NCBI GenBank assembly: GCA_035555975.1
Contig: DATMFV010000128.1
Coordinates: 62,001 to 126,000, forward strand
Reading direction: 5' to 3'
From: DATMFV01 sp035555975
GTDB taxonomy: Bacteria > Verrucomicrobiota > Verrucomicrobiia > Chthoniobacterales > Chthoniobacteraceae
Length of the DNA stretch: 64,000 bases
The notes under the pieces were generated by a model that was given only the letters and a program-made list of their open reading frames with translations, was not told the DNA's origin and made no database searches. Within the stretch, counting starts at the first letter, position 1; each line of letters begins with the position of its first letter. Positions 49,743-59,090 of this stretch are shown here, piece by piece. The translations under genes and the position numbers were made by a program.

Positions 49743-50402
49743 ATGAGTTCCCTTTTGTTTAAGCGCTTTCTCGCCCGGCCGCTTCAGGTGGCCTACATTC
49801 TCCCCAGTTCCAAAGCGCTCATCAAGCGGGTCGCCAGCAAGCTCGATTTTTCCCGACCGCGCACGATCGTGGAGTTTGGCCCGGGCGAGGGATGCCATAC
49901 CCGCGAACTGGTGCGGAGGATGCATCCGGACTCCCGGATGCTTCTTTTCGAACTCGACCCCGAACTGGCGGCCCACCTTGAAAAACAGTTCGCCGACGAT
50001 CCGCGCGTCGAAGTCCTCAACGCCGACGCCGCCAGCCTCAAGGCGGAACTCGCCGCCCGGGGGATCGAGTATTGCGACTATGTGGTTTCGGGCATCCCGT
50101 TCTCGATTCTCGAAATCGGTAAGAAGCGGAGCATCCTGCGCGCGGTCTACGAGTCGCTCGCCCCGGCTCCTTCTTCGGCTTTTATCATTTACCAGTGCAC
50201 CAATGAGTTAAAGCAGCACGCCACGATGTTCCCCCGGACCCAGTCGGAATATTTTCTGCCGAACTTTCCGCCGATGGTGGTGGCCGTCTATTACAAGCAG
50301 GAGATCAACGCTCCGCTCTCCGCCGCGCCCAACGGTAATGCCGCCCCTGCGGCGAAATTGAACGGCCACGCTGTTCTTCAGCGGCAGAACAACGCCCACT
50401 GA
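49743..50402 (+). CDS. Class I methyltransferase, PmtA-like
   Basis: 219 residues. SAM-binding motif I is IVEFGPGEGCHTRELV near 42, motif II LLFELDPELAAHLEKQF near 67, then VEVLNADAAS and VVSGIPFSIL (motif IV region), typical of PmtA-type phospholipid N-methyltransferases and KsgA-related enzymes. The short N-terminal segment VAYILPSSKALIKR is the PmtA-type opening. Methylation of phosphatidylethanolamine is the favoured guess. The C-terminus is an Ala/Asn-rich tail without homology. Its stop overlaps the AGE-epimerase start (TGATG). Confidence 0.78.
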   Translation: MSSLLFKRFLARPLQVAYILPSSKALIKRVASKLDFSRPRTIVEFGPGEGCHTRELVRRMHPDSRMLLFELDPELAAHLEKQFADDPRVEVLNADAASLKAELAARGIEYCDYVVSGIPFSILEIGKKRSILRAVYESLAPAPSSAFIIYQCTNELKQHATMFPRTQSEYFLPNFPPMVVAVYYKQEINAPLSAAPNGNAAPAAKLNGHAVLQRQNNAH

Positions 50403-51649
50403 TGAATTTGGCGCAGACCGGTGATGCGGGCAGGCTTGCCCAATCGTGTTTGGACGCGGTGGCATCGTTGCGCTGCGGGGTGAACGCGCCGATGGCCGGG
50501 TGGCTTCGTGAGCATCTCTTCGGGCATCTGCTCCCGTTCTGGGAACGCCACGCGGTGGACGACCAGGGGGGGCTGCTCACCTGCATTACCGACGCCGGGA
50601 AGGTGATCAGCACCGACAAGTGGCTCTGGAGCCAGTGGCGCGCCGTCTGGGTTTTCAGCCGGATTTACAACCGGCTGGACCGCGATCCGCGCTGGTTGAG
50701 GCTGGCCGAGCATCTCGCCGCGTTTGCCATCCGCAGCGGCTGGGATGAGGCCGGGAACGGCTGGGCCCTGCTGCTCGACCGGTCGGGGAAGATTCTCCGG
50801 GGACACGAGAGCACTTACGTCGATGCCTTTGCGATCTATGGCCTGACGGAGCTTTTCCAGGCGAACGGCGATGGGGAACTGCTCGCACTTGCCCGCCGCA
50901 CGGCGGATGCCGCGTTGGCCGACCTTGCGCAACCGTATGACCGCATTCCCCATTTTCCGTACCCGATCCCGCCGGGGGCCAAACCGCACGGCATCCCGAT
51001 GCTCTGGTCGCTCAAGCTGGCGGAACTCGGCGCGGTTTCCGGAGAGGCGCGTTACCTCGAAGCGGCCCGGCGGCTCTCCGATGAGATTTTCCGCGACTTC
51101 TACCGCCCCGACCGCGATCTCGTGCTCGAAATCGTCCGGCTCGATGGTGGAGAGTTCCCCGCGCCGAAAGGGACGGCGGTCGTCCCGGGCCATGTGATCG
51201 AAGACCTCTGGTTTCAGGTCCATGTGCGGCGGCTTCTGGGGGAAGCGCCGGATGCCCGAACCGACGAGATGTTCCGCCTTCTCCTGCGCCATCTCGACCT
51301 CGGCTGGGACCGCGAACACGGGGGCGGCCTTCTGCTCGCCGTCGATGCGGACGGAAACGAGCCGGTCGGCTGGAATTTCGCCGATACCAAGCTCTGGTGG
51401 CCCCACACGGAGGCGCTTTATTCGGCGCTCCTCGGCTGGCAGCATGGCGGTGCCCCGGTTTTTCTCGACTGGTACGAAAAGGTCTGGGGCTATTGCCTGC
51501 GCCATTATGTCGATTGGGAGCATGGCGAATGGCGGCAGAAGCTCAACCGCGATGGGACGCCGATCACCGACGTCGTGGCACTTCCGGTCAAGGACCCGTT
51601 CCATCTTCCCCGCAGCCTGATCCTTCAGATCGAGGCGCTGGAGGCATAG
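50402..51649 (+). CDS. AGE-family epimerase (N-acylglucosamine 2-epimerase/cellobiose epimerase-like)
   Basis: 415-residue alpha6/alpha6-barrel enzyme. QWRAVWVFSRIYNRL near 79, GHESTYVDAFAIYGLTEL near 136, and the two catalytic His regions PGHVIEDLWF near 262 and LWWPHTEALYSALL near 330, plus DPFHLPRSL near the end, match AGE and cellobiose 2-epimerases. It epimerises C2 of aldoses or acylhexosamines. Which substrate cannot be told: the spacing and W-W-P-H-T-E fit cellobiose 2-epimerase-like enzymes at least as well as GlcNAc epimerases. Coupled to the methyltransferase and convergent with the Gfo/Idh gene of the second cassette. Confidence 0.88.
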   Translation: MNLAQTGDAGRLAQSCLDAVASLRCGVNAPMAGWLREHLFGHLLPFWERHAVDDQGGLLTCITDAGKVISTDKWLWSQWRAVWVFSRIYNRLDRDPRWLRLAEHLAAFAIRSGWDEAGNGWALLLDRSGKILRGHESTYVDAFAIYGLTELFQANGDGELLALARRTADAALADLAQPYDRIPHFPYPIPPGAKPHGIPMLWSLKLAELGAVSGEARYLEAARRLSDEIFRDFYRPDRDLVLEIVRLDGGEFPAPKGTAVVPGHVIEDLWFQVHVRRLLGEAPDARTDEMFRLLLRHLDLGWDREHGGGLLLAVDADGNEPVGWNFADTKLWWPHTEALYSALLGWQHGGAPVFLDWYEKVWGYCLRHYVDWEHGEWRQKLNRDGTPITDVVALPVKDPFHLPRSLILQIEALEA

Positions 51650-51743
51650 GGAGGGTGCGATTCGTTTGAAGTCAACCCGAAGCGGAAGTTGACAGGAGAG
51701 GGGCAGCGATAGCCCATGGGATGAAGGGCATCCGCCCCGAAGT

Positions 51744-53087
51744 TCAACGGCCCGGGCGGTAGGCTTCTCCCAGAAGTTCCCGCATTGAGTAGGGTCGCCC
51801 CTCTTTTGAGGAACGCCAGATCGCTTCCCCGGCGGCAATCGCAATCGCTCCGGCATAGGCATCGGCAGGCAGGCCGAGGGAGATACCGCTGCCCTGGCCG
51901 AAGAGATCGCGCTGGATGTGGCGGTCGGCCCCTCCATGCCCGCCTTCCTCGGTCTCTACCTTGAATTCCTCCCTCCCGCCAAAGAGCGGAAAATGGACGA
52001 TCTTGTCCGTGAAGACCGGCGCGGGGTTTGAGCCGGCCGGGCCGGGCTCGGTTCGGTGGGTGACTTCCAGTCGCCCCCTGGTTCCGTTGAAGGCAAGGGT
52101 AAAGCCTTCCCATGGAGTGGAAAAGTTGCAGGAATAGGAGAGGATCGCCCCATTGCGGTAATGCAGCAATGCGCCATAGGTATCTTCGATGTCGATTTCG
52201 GCATCATAGATATAGGCATCGCCCGGGTATTGGACGGAGTAGGGTAGCCCAAGGTAGTTCCAGCCCGGCGTGATCGGGTTTCCGGGCGAAACCCCTTTGG
52301 GGAGGAGGTTCTTTTGGAAGTAAGGGCATTGTGCGCGGGTTTCCGCGAGATCAAGCGGAGCGCCCGAGGCGCTGCGGGGACGGTGGGCTCCCTGTTCGCC
52401 GTAATAGTTCAAGGCGCCGAAGGCGAAGACGGTTTCCGGCACGGAGTCGAGCAGCCAGTTGACGAGATCAAGGTGGTGGACGGATTTGTGAATGCACAGG
52501 CCACCGGAGTTTTTGCGGAGGCGGTTCCAGCGGTAAAAATAGCTGGAGCCGTGACGGGTATCGAGATTGTAGACGAACTCGACATTGGTGACGCGCCCGA
52601 CCTTGTCCGCGCAAAGCAGTTCCTTGACGCGGCGCGCGATGGTGGCATAGCGGTAATTATGGGCGACAATGAGCGAGCCTGCGCCCGCCGCTTCCGCCTT
52701 GAGGACCGCCTCGGCCTGTTTGCCATTGATGACCATCGGTTTTTCGACGATGACCTTCAAACCATGCTTGAGGCCGCAGAGGATCTGTTCGCAATGCGCA
52801 TGATCCGGGCTTGCGATGAGGAGGACTTCCGGATTGGTTTCGCAGATCATCCGCTCGAGACCTTCCGCGGGGGTGTAGACGGGGATCTGTAGCTGGAATT
52901 TTTCCAGAAATCGTAACACGCGATCGCGGTCGACATCGTAGATGGCGGCAAATTCGCTGGTATCGCTGAAGTCGTTGGCACCGGGTTGATCCCGCTTTCC
53001 GAGCAGAGGCAGGACGAAGTGGTAGATGGCACGGATGCTCAGGCCGCAAAGGGCGTAACGGGTTTTTTGAGATGGGGTGTCGGGCAT
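51744..53087 (-). CDS. Gfo/Idh/MocA-family oxidoreductase
   Basis: 447 residues, longer than usual because of extra C-terminal segments. The N-terminal Rossmann start is YALCGLSIRAIYHFVLPLLG, which lacks the usual second Gly of G-x-G-x-x-G (G-L-S-I-R-A), while VIVEKPMV near 117 keeps the catalytic Glu-Lys-Pro. HNYRYATIARRVKELL, CIHKSVHHLDLVNWLLD near 210 (H-x-x-x-H) and GHGGADRHIQRDLF are substrate-side elements. An NAD(P)-dependent sugar or glycoside oxidoreductase is likely. It is the last gene of the 51.7-59 kb cassette and follows the large secreted-protein gene by 2 nt. Confidence 0.9.
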   Translation of the reverse strand: MPDTPSQKTRYALCGLSIRAIYHFVLPLLGKRDQPGANDFSDTSEFAAIYDVDRDRVLRFLEKFQLQIPVYTPAEGLERMICETNPEVLLIASPDHAHCEQILCGLKHGLKVIVEKPMVINGKQAEAVLKAEAAGAGSLIVAHNYRYATIARRVKELLCADKVGRVTNVEFVYNLDTRHGSSYFYRWNRLRKNSGGLCIHKSVHHLDLVNWLLDSVPETVFAFGALNYYGEQGAHRPRSASGAPLDLAETRAQCPYFQKNLLPKGVSPGNPITPGWNYLGLPYSVQYPGDAYIYDAEIDIEDTYGALLHYRNGAILSYSCNFSTPWEGFTLAFNGTRGRLEVTHRTEPGPAGSNPAPVFTDKIVHFPLFGGREEFKVETEEGGHGGADRHIQRDLFGQGSGISLGLPADAYAGAIAIAAGEAIWRSSKEGRPYSMRELLGEAYRPGR

Positions 53088-53089
53088 GG

Positions 53090-56000
53090 TCAATAAAGGT
53101 GACGGCGGGTTGACTCCGGCGATCCATGGCGGATTCGCAGCGACTTGATCTTTCCGGCAAACCATTCCTTGCCGTATCCTCCCACGACGGTCGGGGTGTC
53201 GTAACAACCCGGGCCGGTCAGCGGGATCGGTTGACTTGCCTGATCGTTGACCTGAAAGACGAGACTCTTCTGGTCGCAGCGCACGCGCAGGAAGCTCCAT
53301 TGGCCGGGCTCGATCTTCAGGCCGGAATCGAGCGTTGCCAGATCGGCGGATTCATTCAGGAACGTGGCTTTGAGCCTCCCCTGGTCGAGAAACAGCGACA
53401 GGGAGCCATGAGTATAGGAACGGTTGGCGATGAGCAGTTGGCTTCCATTCACGTGGTCAGGCATCAGCTCCATGGTGATTTCATAGCCTGCCCGGCGCGG
53501 GATCGCTCCTTGGGGTAGCGTGATGAAGGTGCTTTTTCCATTGAAAGCCAGTGCGTGGACGCCGGGTGAGATTTCGACCCATTGCGGCGCCGAGGGGGTG
53601 GTGTCGGAAGGAGCATCAGCCCGGTTTGCAGCGTCTCGGGCAGATTTTCCATTGGTGATTTTTCCGGGATAATCTTCCGGTCTCAGGAAGGGGGTGCCGT
53701 CGCGGCTTTCGCCGCCGCCCCTGCCGGTGGCCTGAGAGGAGAAGCCGCCGAGGATGCCCCAGAACGGGCGACCGGCCGAAGCGCGAAGGATGGCCCCGTT
53801 TCTTTCAGGTGTGAATTGATAGATGATATCCGGGACGGTGGTCCCCTCGACCTGGATGGAGACGGGCTGTCCGGCATGCTCGGAAAAGACCATCACCTTC
53901 CGGGGGGCTGACGAAGTGCCGACCATGACGGGGCGGCTCCGATAGACTTTTCCGGAAACCGAGATCGCCTGCAACTGGAGCCGGGAGCGCGGGAGGTCAG
54001 CCGCGACCGGGACCGAGAACGAAACCGCTTTGGCATTGAGATGATACGGCATCCGGTCCTGTCTCAGGAAACGGCTGATGACCAGGTTGAACCCGACCGG
54101 GCCGGGCAGGCCATAGATTTCGTTTTCGGAGACCTGGCGCAGGGAAAGCTCCCCCTTCCAGATGCCGGGGAGATCGATCTCCAGGCTGGCGGCGTCGAGT
54201 TGAGACTGCGGTAGCGACAGGAGGGCGCGCTGTACCCAGATGCTGGAGACCAGGCCATCCAGAATGATCCGCTGACCTTCCACTTTCATCCGGTCGGCAG
54301 GCACCCAGCTTCCTTGGGCTCCTTTCAGCGTGATGCTGCCTTTGAGCGGCCGGGCGCTGTTGAGATATTCCAGCGATTGCCAGTCGAGGCGGAAGACCGC
54401 TGTTTGCCGGTCTTCGCGGGGTTGGGGATCGGTGATCGCGTGGCTGTAAACCACGTCGTCGTTATCGAGAAGTTCGACATACGCCAGCGGCTCGTCCGCC
54501 TCGAACCGGGCGGAGACCGTGTACAGAGGCAAATGAGAGGATTTTTGGGTCTCTTCGGGGGTGCGAAACCGTTGGAGGATCTTTTCCAGCCATCCATTCC
54601 CGCCGCGCTCCGCACTGGCAGGCGGGGTCACTTCAAAGTCGCACCGGGTGGGGAGCAGGAGTTCGCGCAGCGGTTGCATCGCCCACTTGTAGTCCCAGTT
54701 CCAGGTTGCGCGGAGATCGATGACCTGAAGGCCGTCGGAGAAGGTGCGCTGCCCTGCGGGGTCGCTCACTGTGAGCACCGGGGAGAGGTAGCGATGTCCG
54801 GCAAGGCGTTCGCTCGGAATCATTTCGGTATGCACCCAGAGTTTTCCCGGCGTCACCTCCAATGGAGCGGATGTGTGGACCACGGCTCCTTTTTCGTCGC
54901 GAAGCTCGATCTGCGCCGTCAGTTTCCGGTCAAGGCCGTGTTCGGGAATATGGAGCAGTTCGAGGTGAAGTTCTTCGCCGAGGACGAGCCTTTTCCGGTA
55001 GCTGAGAATGAAGTTCGGAATGCGGGTGTCATCTCCGGGCAGGGGCTCCTGAAGCTGTCCCCGCTCGCCAGCGGTGTAGTGGCGGAGAAGCCGCATCGCC
55101 GTCCGGCCATTGTAGACGGTGGGGCGGAGGCTGGTGTTTTCGTTCTGTTCATCCCATTCGGGCATGGCGATCAGGGCCGGTCGCGCCTCCAGGGAGGCTT
55201 CCAGCGATTCGCGCAGGGTGGCCGTTCCTTCACAACTCAGGGTATAGCCAAAGCGGGTATTGTTCTCGTGCCCGATCAATGCGGAAAGCCCAAGATATTT
55301 CTTTCCGGCGAATTCCGGCTCCGCAAGCACCTCCTTCATATAGCGAATGATGAAGTCGCGATAGAAAGCGGTGTGGAACGTGCGGTTTTTCGTCTTCGGC
55401 CGGTTGGTGGTGTAGAGGCCGTCGGTCACCCGGGCCCATTTTCTTAAGTCTTCCTTGATGGCTGCCACGTCGTCGGGCGTGATCTTTCCTTCATCGAAAA
55501 GAGGTATCCAGGCATTGGTCGATTTTCCGCCATAGTTGATGATGCCCGGCAGAAAGATGAAATGGTCGCCATGGGTTTCGCGGACTTTTTGCAGGGCTTC
55601 GGCCCAGAATTCCAGCGGCTTGTTCTGTGGCAGGTACGAAGTCATCACGACCTTGCCATCCATCCGGAACGACGCGGGATTTGCCAGCGCCTGACCTGCG
55701 GCTGCGATCATCTTTTCGATGGTGACGTTGGGGTGGAGATCGGTAAGGAGTTGGAAACCGGCGATCCCGTTTTCTGCCGTCAGTTTGAGCACGTCCGACC
55801 TCTCCGGAAAAAAGGCGAGTCCGCTCAAGCCCGATTCGACGACGATTTTTTGCGTGCGGATAAAGGCGGGCCTGGAGAGATGGCTCGGCGGAGGATTGGG
55901 GAGGTCGGCCAGCGATGGGTCTGCAAAGAGCGGACGGTCAATCCACCGGTTGTAATAGTCGGTACGCTCCAGCCCGTATTTCAGTTGTGCCCGGGAGAAG

Positions 56001-56104
56001 ATCGGGACGGGCGACGGGGTATCGTGGGTCTCCCGGGCGAAACCGGCTGAAAGGGAGGCCAGCACAAGAAGCAGGCCCGGGATGAAAAATCTTCCGCGAT
56101 TCAT
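53090..56104 (-). CDS. Large secreted protein with TIM-barrel-like and LamG-like domains, probable glycoside hydrolase
   Basis: 1004 residues. The signal peptide is MNRGRFFIPGLLLVLASLSA (cleavage near FA-RE). Residues about 30-450 look like a TIM barrel reminiscent of GH71/GH99-type enzymes (IAGFQLLTDLHPNVTIEKM, VMTSYLPQNKP, GDHFIFLPGIINYGG, ALIAMPEWDEQNENTS); acidic residues DEQNE and the preceding barrel strands could hold the active site. Beta-sandwich domains follow to about 830, and a concanavalin/LamG-like domain forms the end (about 843-1004). Family assignment is tentative and no catalytic pair is proven. It lies 14 nt after the pseudopilin and 2 nt before the Gfo/Idh gene, so it is operonic. 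Confidence 0.6.
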   Translation of the reverse strand: MNRGRFFIPGLLLVLASLSAGFARETHDTPSPVPIFSRAQLKYGLERTDYYNRWIDRPLFADPSLADLPNPPPSHLSRPAFIRTQKIVVESGLSGLAFFPERSDVLKLTAENGIAGFQLLTDLHPNVTIEKMIAAAGQALANPASFRMDGKVVMTSYLPQNKPLEFWAEALQKVRETHGDHFIFLPGIINYGGKSTNAWIPLFDEGKITPDDVAAIKEDLRKWARVTDGLYTTNRPKTKNRTFHTAFYRDFIIRYMKEVLAEPEFAGKKYLGLSALIGHENNTRFGYTLSCEGTATLRESLEASLEARPALIAMPEWDEQNENTSLRPTVYNGRTAMRLLRHYTAGERGQLQEPLPGDDTRIPNFILSYRKRLVLGEELHLELLHIPEHGLDRKLTAQIELRDEKGAVVHTSAPLEVTPGKLWVHTEMIPSERLAGHRYLSPVLTVSDPAGQRTFSDGLQVIDLRATWNWDYKWAMQPLRELLLPTRCDFEVTPPASAERGGNGWLEKILQRFRTPEETQKSSHLPLYTVSARFEADEPLAYVELLDNDDVVYSHAITDPQPREDRQTAVFRLDWQSLEYLNSARPLKGSITLKGAQGSWVPADRMKVEGQRIILDGLVSSIWVQRALLSLPQSQLDAASLEIDLPGIWKGELSLRQVSENEIYGLPGPVGFNLVISRFLRQDRMPYHLNAKAVSFSVPVAADLPRSRLQLQAISVSGKVYRSRPVMVGTSSAPRKVMVFSEHAGQPVSIQVEGTTVPDIIYQFTPERNGAILRASAGRPFWGILGGFSSQATGRGGGESRDGTPFLRPEDYPGKITNGKSARDAANRADAPSDTTPSAPQWVEISPGVHALAFNGKSTFITLPQGAIPRRAGYEITMELMPDHVNGSQLLIANRSYTHGSLSLFLDQGRLKATFLNESADLATLDSGLKIEPGQWSFLRVRCDQKSLVFQVNDQASQPIPLTGPGCYDTPTVVGGYGKEWFAGKIKSLRIRHGSPESTRRHLY

Positions 56105-56118
56105 GGGTAAGGCTGTCA

Positions 56119-56859
56119 CTATTCGATGGTATAAATTTCCTTTTCCCTTCCGCCGGTATAGAGGCGCTGGCCGCCCTCGGCATCGGGTTTGCTGAGTGAT
56201 TTGAAGTAGTCGTCCGTTTTCGCCTCGACGTGACCATCCATGAACAAGGCGTTTGCCTTCTTTCCATGTCGGAGGTGGACGCGATGTTCCTTGAGAGCGG
56301 GGGAGATGGCGTAACCCTGGGATTTCCAGTTGTCCGGAGTCCAATAGCTATCGGCGATCAGGAAAAAGGTTGCGGGGGTGGGGATGGAGGCGAGCGGTCG
56401 GCTTCCGATGGCGATTTCGTCGTTGAGCCACAAGGTGCCCGGCGGGACCCATTTGCGCATTCCGTAACATTGGACGGCTCCGTCATTGCCCGGTTTGCGA
56501 ATCGCCTGGGCCTGGTTTCGGGGATAAAAGGAGGGGCAGAAAAGGGTGTTGGGGTCGCCGATATAGCCGCCGAGAAGGAGGCGGGTGGCCCAGCTTTGGT
56601 TGGGATGGTCGCCGGGTTGAAGATCGTTGTAAGGCGTCGGGATGGTTTGCTGGTGATCCCCTGCATAGCCGGAGAGGGCGACGCCGATCTGTCGCAGATT
56701 CTGGATGCACTTCGCGTTCTGAAGGTGTCCGGTGATCAGGCCGACGGTGGGAAGCGCCAGGGCGATCAGAACGGCGATGATGGTGATCGCGATCAATAGC
56801 TCCGGCAAGGTCACGCCCCGGCGGTCTCTCCCGGGCGTGAGAGGGGCGGTCATGCTCAT
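56119..56859 (-). CDS. Pseudopilin-like protein (H-X9-DG)
   Basis: 246 residues. The prepilin peptidase site is RRGVTLPELLIAITIIAVLI (Gly at -1, Glu at +5) after a short basic leader, followed by the typical KCIQNLRQIGVALSGYAGDH. Near the end HGKKANALFMDGHVEAK gives an exact H-X9-DG. Together these mark the DUF1559-like pseudopilin group. Presumably processed and inserted by a type II secretion/type IV pilus assembly system, then exposed at the cell surface. 15 nt downstream of the PEP-CTERM gene and 14 nt upstream of the secreted enzyme. Confidence 0.92.
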   Translation of the reverse strand: MSMTAPLTPGRDRRGVTLPELLIAITIIAVLIALALPTVGLITGHLQNAKCIQNLRQIGVALSGYAGDHQQTIPTPYNDLQPGDHPNQSWATRLLLGGYIGDPNTLFCPSFYPRNQAQAIRKPGNDGAVQCYGMRKWVPPGTLWLNDEIAIGSRPLASIPTPATFFLIADSYWTPDNWKSQGYAISPALKEHRVHLRHGKKANALFMDGHVEAKTDDYFKSLSKPDAEGGQRLYTGGREKEIYTIE

Positions 56860-56874
56860 GACGAAAGGGGGGCT

Positions 56875-57780
56875 TTACCGGAGTGATTTTTTCAGGCGGC
56901 TTCTGCTTCCGGTGCCCGCGAGGATCAGCGGTCCTCCGGTCAGCAGCAGGAAGGTGACCGAGAACGGCTCCGGGATGACCTGAAGGGTGACATTGGTCAA
57001 CTGGAGGCTGTCGATCAGAACGCCGTCAGAGGAGACGGAATAGAAACCAAAGGCGTCAAACAGGTCGTATGCGCCGCCGCTGAAGGCTCCGACGACCGTC
57101 TCCTCAAAGGTGCCGGTGCCGTAGGAACCCGAAATGCCGAGATCGGCCCCGGTTCTTTGCAGGGTGAGGGTGAACGTGCGGGCCACGCCATCCTGAAAGA
57201 TAAAGCTATAGCCGCCGGTGGTAGTGAGGTTCGAGGTCAGATTGGAATCGCCGGTGACCGCGAAGCTGTCGGCGGCTCCTCCCGTCTTGCGATAAAGCCG
57301 GAGCGGGCCGGACGCCGACCCGGGATCACGAACCAGAAAGCCGCTCCAGGCGTTGGTGGTTGTGGATGCGCTGGAGACGCGGTCTTCGCCAAAGGAGGTC
57401 GGGGCGGTGGTGGCGTGGGGGGTGCTGCTGTGGAAGAGCCCGAAGCGGATGTCGCTGAAGGTCTTGGTCGTTGCCGGTTCGGGGAGGTGGAACGTGAGCG
57501 TGAAGCTCAGGGTCAGGCTTTGGCCGTCGGCGAGGGTGGTCGGGTCGAAGTAGCTATAGATCCGGTTGATCCCCTGCGCGGCGACGTTCTGGTAGGTCGG
57601 GGAGGAGGTGTCGCCGTCGGCAACCAGCGCGTTGACGTTGCTGTTGACCGCGTACCAGTCATGGAGGGAAAGGGTGGCGGCGGAGGCCGGGGTGATGAAG
57701 AGGGAGGCGCTGGCCGCGGCGAACGCCATGGCGGCGGTTTTGAAGGGGAGGGGGAGCAGGGCGGTTTTCCGGGTTTTCAT
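56875..57780 (-). CDS. PEP-CTERM-anchored secreted protein
   Basis: 301 residues. Signal peptide at about 1-35 (AAMAFAAASASLFITPASA), a beta-sandwich body with a Thr/Ser-rich middle (LTLSFTLTFHLPEPA, FIFQDGVARTFTLTLQ), and a PEP-CTERM end: VIPEP, hydrophobic FLLLTGGPLILAG and a basic SRSRLKKSLR tail. Its start overlaps the LacI stop (ATGA), so the regulator and this surface protein are translationally coupled. Related in design to the 35599-36486 protein, with low sequence identity. Probably sorted by an exosortase to the outer surface as a glycan-binding partner. Confidence 0.88.
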   Translation of the reverse strand: MKTRKTALLPLPFKTAAMAFAAASASLFITPASAATLSLHDWYAVNSNVNALVADGDTSSPTYQNVAAQGINRIYSYFDPTTLADGQSLTLSFTLTFHLPEPATTKTFSDIRFGLFHSSTPHATTAPTSFGEDRVSSASTTTNAWSGFLVRDPGSASGPLRLYRKTGGAADSFAVTGDSNLTSNLTTTGGYSFIFQDGVARTFTLTLQRTGADLGISGSYGTGTFEETVVGAFSGGAYDLFDAFGFYSVSSDGVLIDSLQLTNVTLQVIPEPFSVTFLLLTGGPLILAGTGSRSRLKKSLR

Positions 57781-58952
57781 AGGGGAGGCTGCGATGGAGG
57801 GGTGAAGGGGTCGGGCATCGTTGAACTGCGAAAAATGAGATTGCAGGGAAAGAACTCCACTTTTGGGGAACGGCGCTTGCCGGGATTTTCGATCAGGTCC
57901 ACCATGCGCTCGATGCTCCATTGCGCCATGCGCTGGGCGGGTTGCTCGATGGTGGTCAACTGGACGCCGCGATAGCGGGAGACGGGGGCGTTATCCGCGC
58001 CGGAGATCCGGACGGTTTCAGGTACGGGGATGCCGAGTTCGCCACACGCGGCCAGCGCCCCGGCGGCAATGTGATCGTTGGAACAGATGATGGAGTCGGG
58101 AACGTTGCGGGGAGCCTGAAGCAGCCGTTTGGTTTCATAGTACCCGAGGTCGACGACATCTTCGCAAAGCTCCGTGCGGAGAGGGTGGTGTACTTCCCCC
58201 CGGATCGCCGATCGCGGGCCGGAAGCGGTGGCCCGGCCGATATACTGGCGGTAGATCGGGTCCGCCACCACCTCGCCGCCCACCGAGCGGATGGCGTCGG
58301 CATAGCCCTTGAGCCGCGCCGCCTGGTTGGGAGTGAGCGGGGGGACATCCTTGCCGGGTGACTTCCAGTGAAACGGGAGGAGCAGATGGACCTGCCGGCT
58401 TCCCTGCTCGAGATGATGGAGCGTCATGTCGCGAAAGGCGGAGTACATATCCGCGCGCGCCTGGTCGACCGCATCCGGTCCGCTATTGATCGAAATGACC
58501 GGCAGGGAACGTTCCTCGATGAATTTCTGCCACCCGAGTTGGTCCTGATTGGAGATGTTGCAGAAGACAATCCCCTCGACAGCCACGCCGAGCAGGTATT
58601 CCTGGGCGGCGTCGATATCCCGCTCAAACCAGTCCATATCGAGCGAAACAAGCTGGTAGCCGGCCCGGATCGCGCCCCTCGCCAGATGCCGGACCCGCTC
58701 CTGCGGCGCATGGTAGATCCCCGTCTGGCAGACGACCCCGATGGTATGGCTGCGGCCGCTGCGGAGGACGCGCGCCAGCCGCTGGGGACGGTAGTTGAGT
58801 TCCCGCGCCTTGGCTTCGATCCGCGCAATGGTATCGGGACGCAGCTTTTCGCGGCTTTTGCTTTTGGGGTTGAGCGCAATCGCCACGCAGACCCGCGAGA
58901 CGTTGAGCGCCTCGGCAATATCTTTCTGGGTGACGCCGAAATTCTTGGACAC
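57777..58952 (-). CDS. LacI-family transcriptional regulator
   Basis: 391 residues. DNA-binding domain GVTQKDIAEALNVSRVCVAI then TIARIEAKARELNYRPQRLAR (helix-turn-helix and hinge; the hinge helix LARVLRSGRS is typical), effector domain about 70-345 with TIGVVC near 72 and DSIICSNDHIAAGAL near 285. It is the first gene of the cassette and overlaps the PEP-CTERM start by four bases. A palindrome TTTACACGAGTAAA lies just 10 nt upstream of its ATG and is its likely operator, giving autoregulation of the whole operon. Confidence 0.94.
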   Translation of the reverse strand: MSKNFGVTQKDIAEALNVSRVCVAIALNPKSKSREKLRPDTIARIEAKARELNYRPQRLARVLRSGRSHTIGVVCQTGIYHAPQERVRHLARGAIRAGYQLVSLDMDWFERDIDAAQEYLLGVAVEGIVFCNISNQDQLGWQKFIEERSLPVISINSGPDAVDQARADMYSAFRDMTLHHLEQGSRQVHLLLPFHWKSPGKDVPPLTPNQAARLKGYADAIRSVGGEVVADPIYRQYIGRATASGPRSAIRGEVHHPLRTELCEDVVDLGYYETKRLLQAPRNVPDSIICSNDHIAAGALAACGELGIPVPETVRISGADNAPVSRYRGVQLTTIEQPAQRMAQWSIERMVDLIENPGKRRSPKVEFFPCNLIFRSSTMPDPFTPPSQPPL

Positions 58953-58961
58953 GTCGGTCAG

Positions 58962-58975
58962 TTTACACGAGTAAA
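58962..58975. promoter_or_regulatory. Candidate LacI operator TTTACACGAGTAAA
   Basis: A 14-bp near-palindrome with arms TTTAC/GTAAA around CG, the half-site and centre arrangement typical of LacI-family operators. It lies 10 nt upstream of the start of the LacI gene at 58952, where bound repressor would block transcription of the whole operon. The same core TTAC-CG-GTAA occurs at 63168-63179. Confidence 0.55.
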
Positions 58976-59068
58976 TAAAGGGGTCAAGCGATGTTTGTGA
59001 TTTTTTTGAACCTCCGGGACTTCAAAAGATTTTCAGGTTTTCGCTTGCCGGAAGGGAGTGGAGCGATG

Positions 59069-59090
59069 TTTAATGGAAATATTCCATAAA
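59069..59090. promoter_or_regulatory. Candidate ROK-type operator overlapping the SDR start
   Basis: ATGGAA-ATA-TTCCAT (59073-59087) inside TTTA...TAAA flanks, ending 2 nt before the SDR start codon. A related sequence, ATGGATTATTTCCAAT, lies before the transketolase N-subunit (61142-61166). The ROK repressor gene between them is the natural candidate to bind both. Confidence 0.5.
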
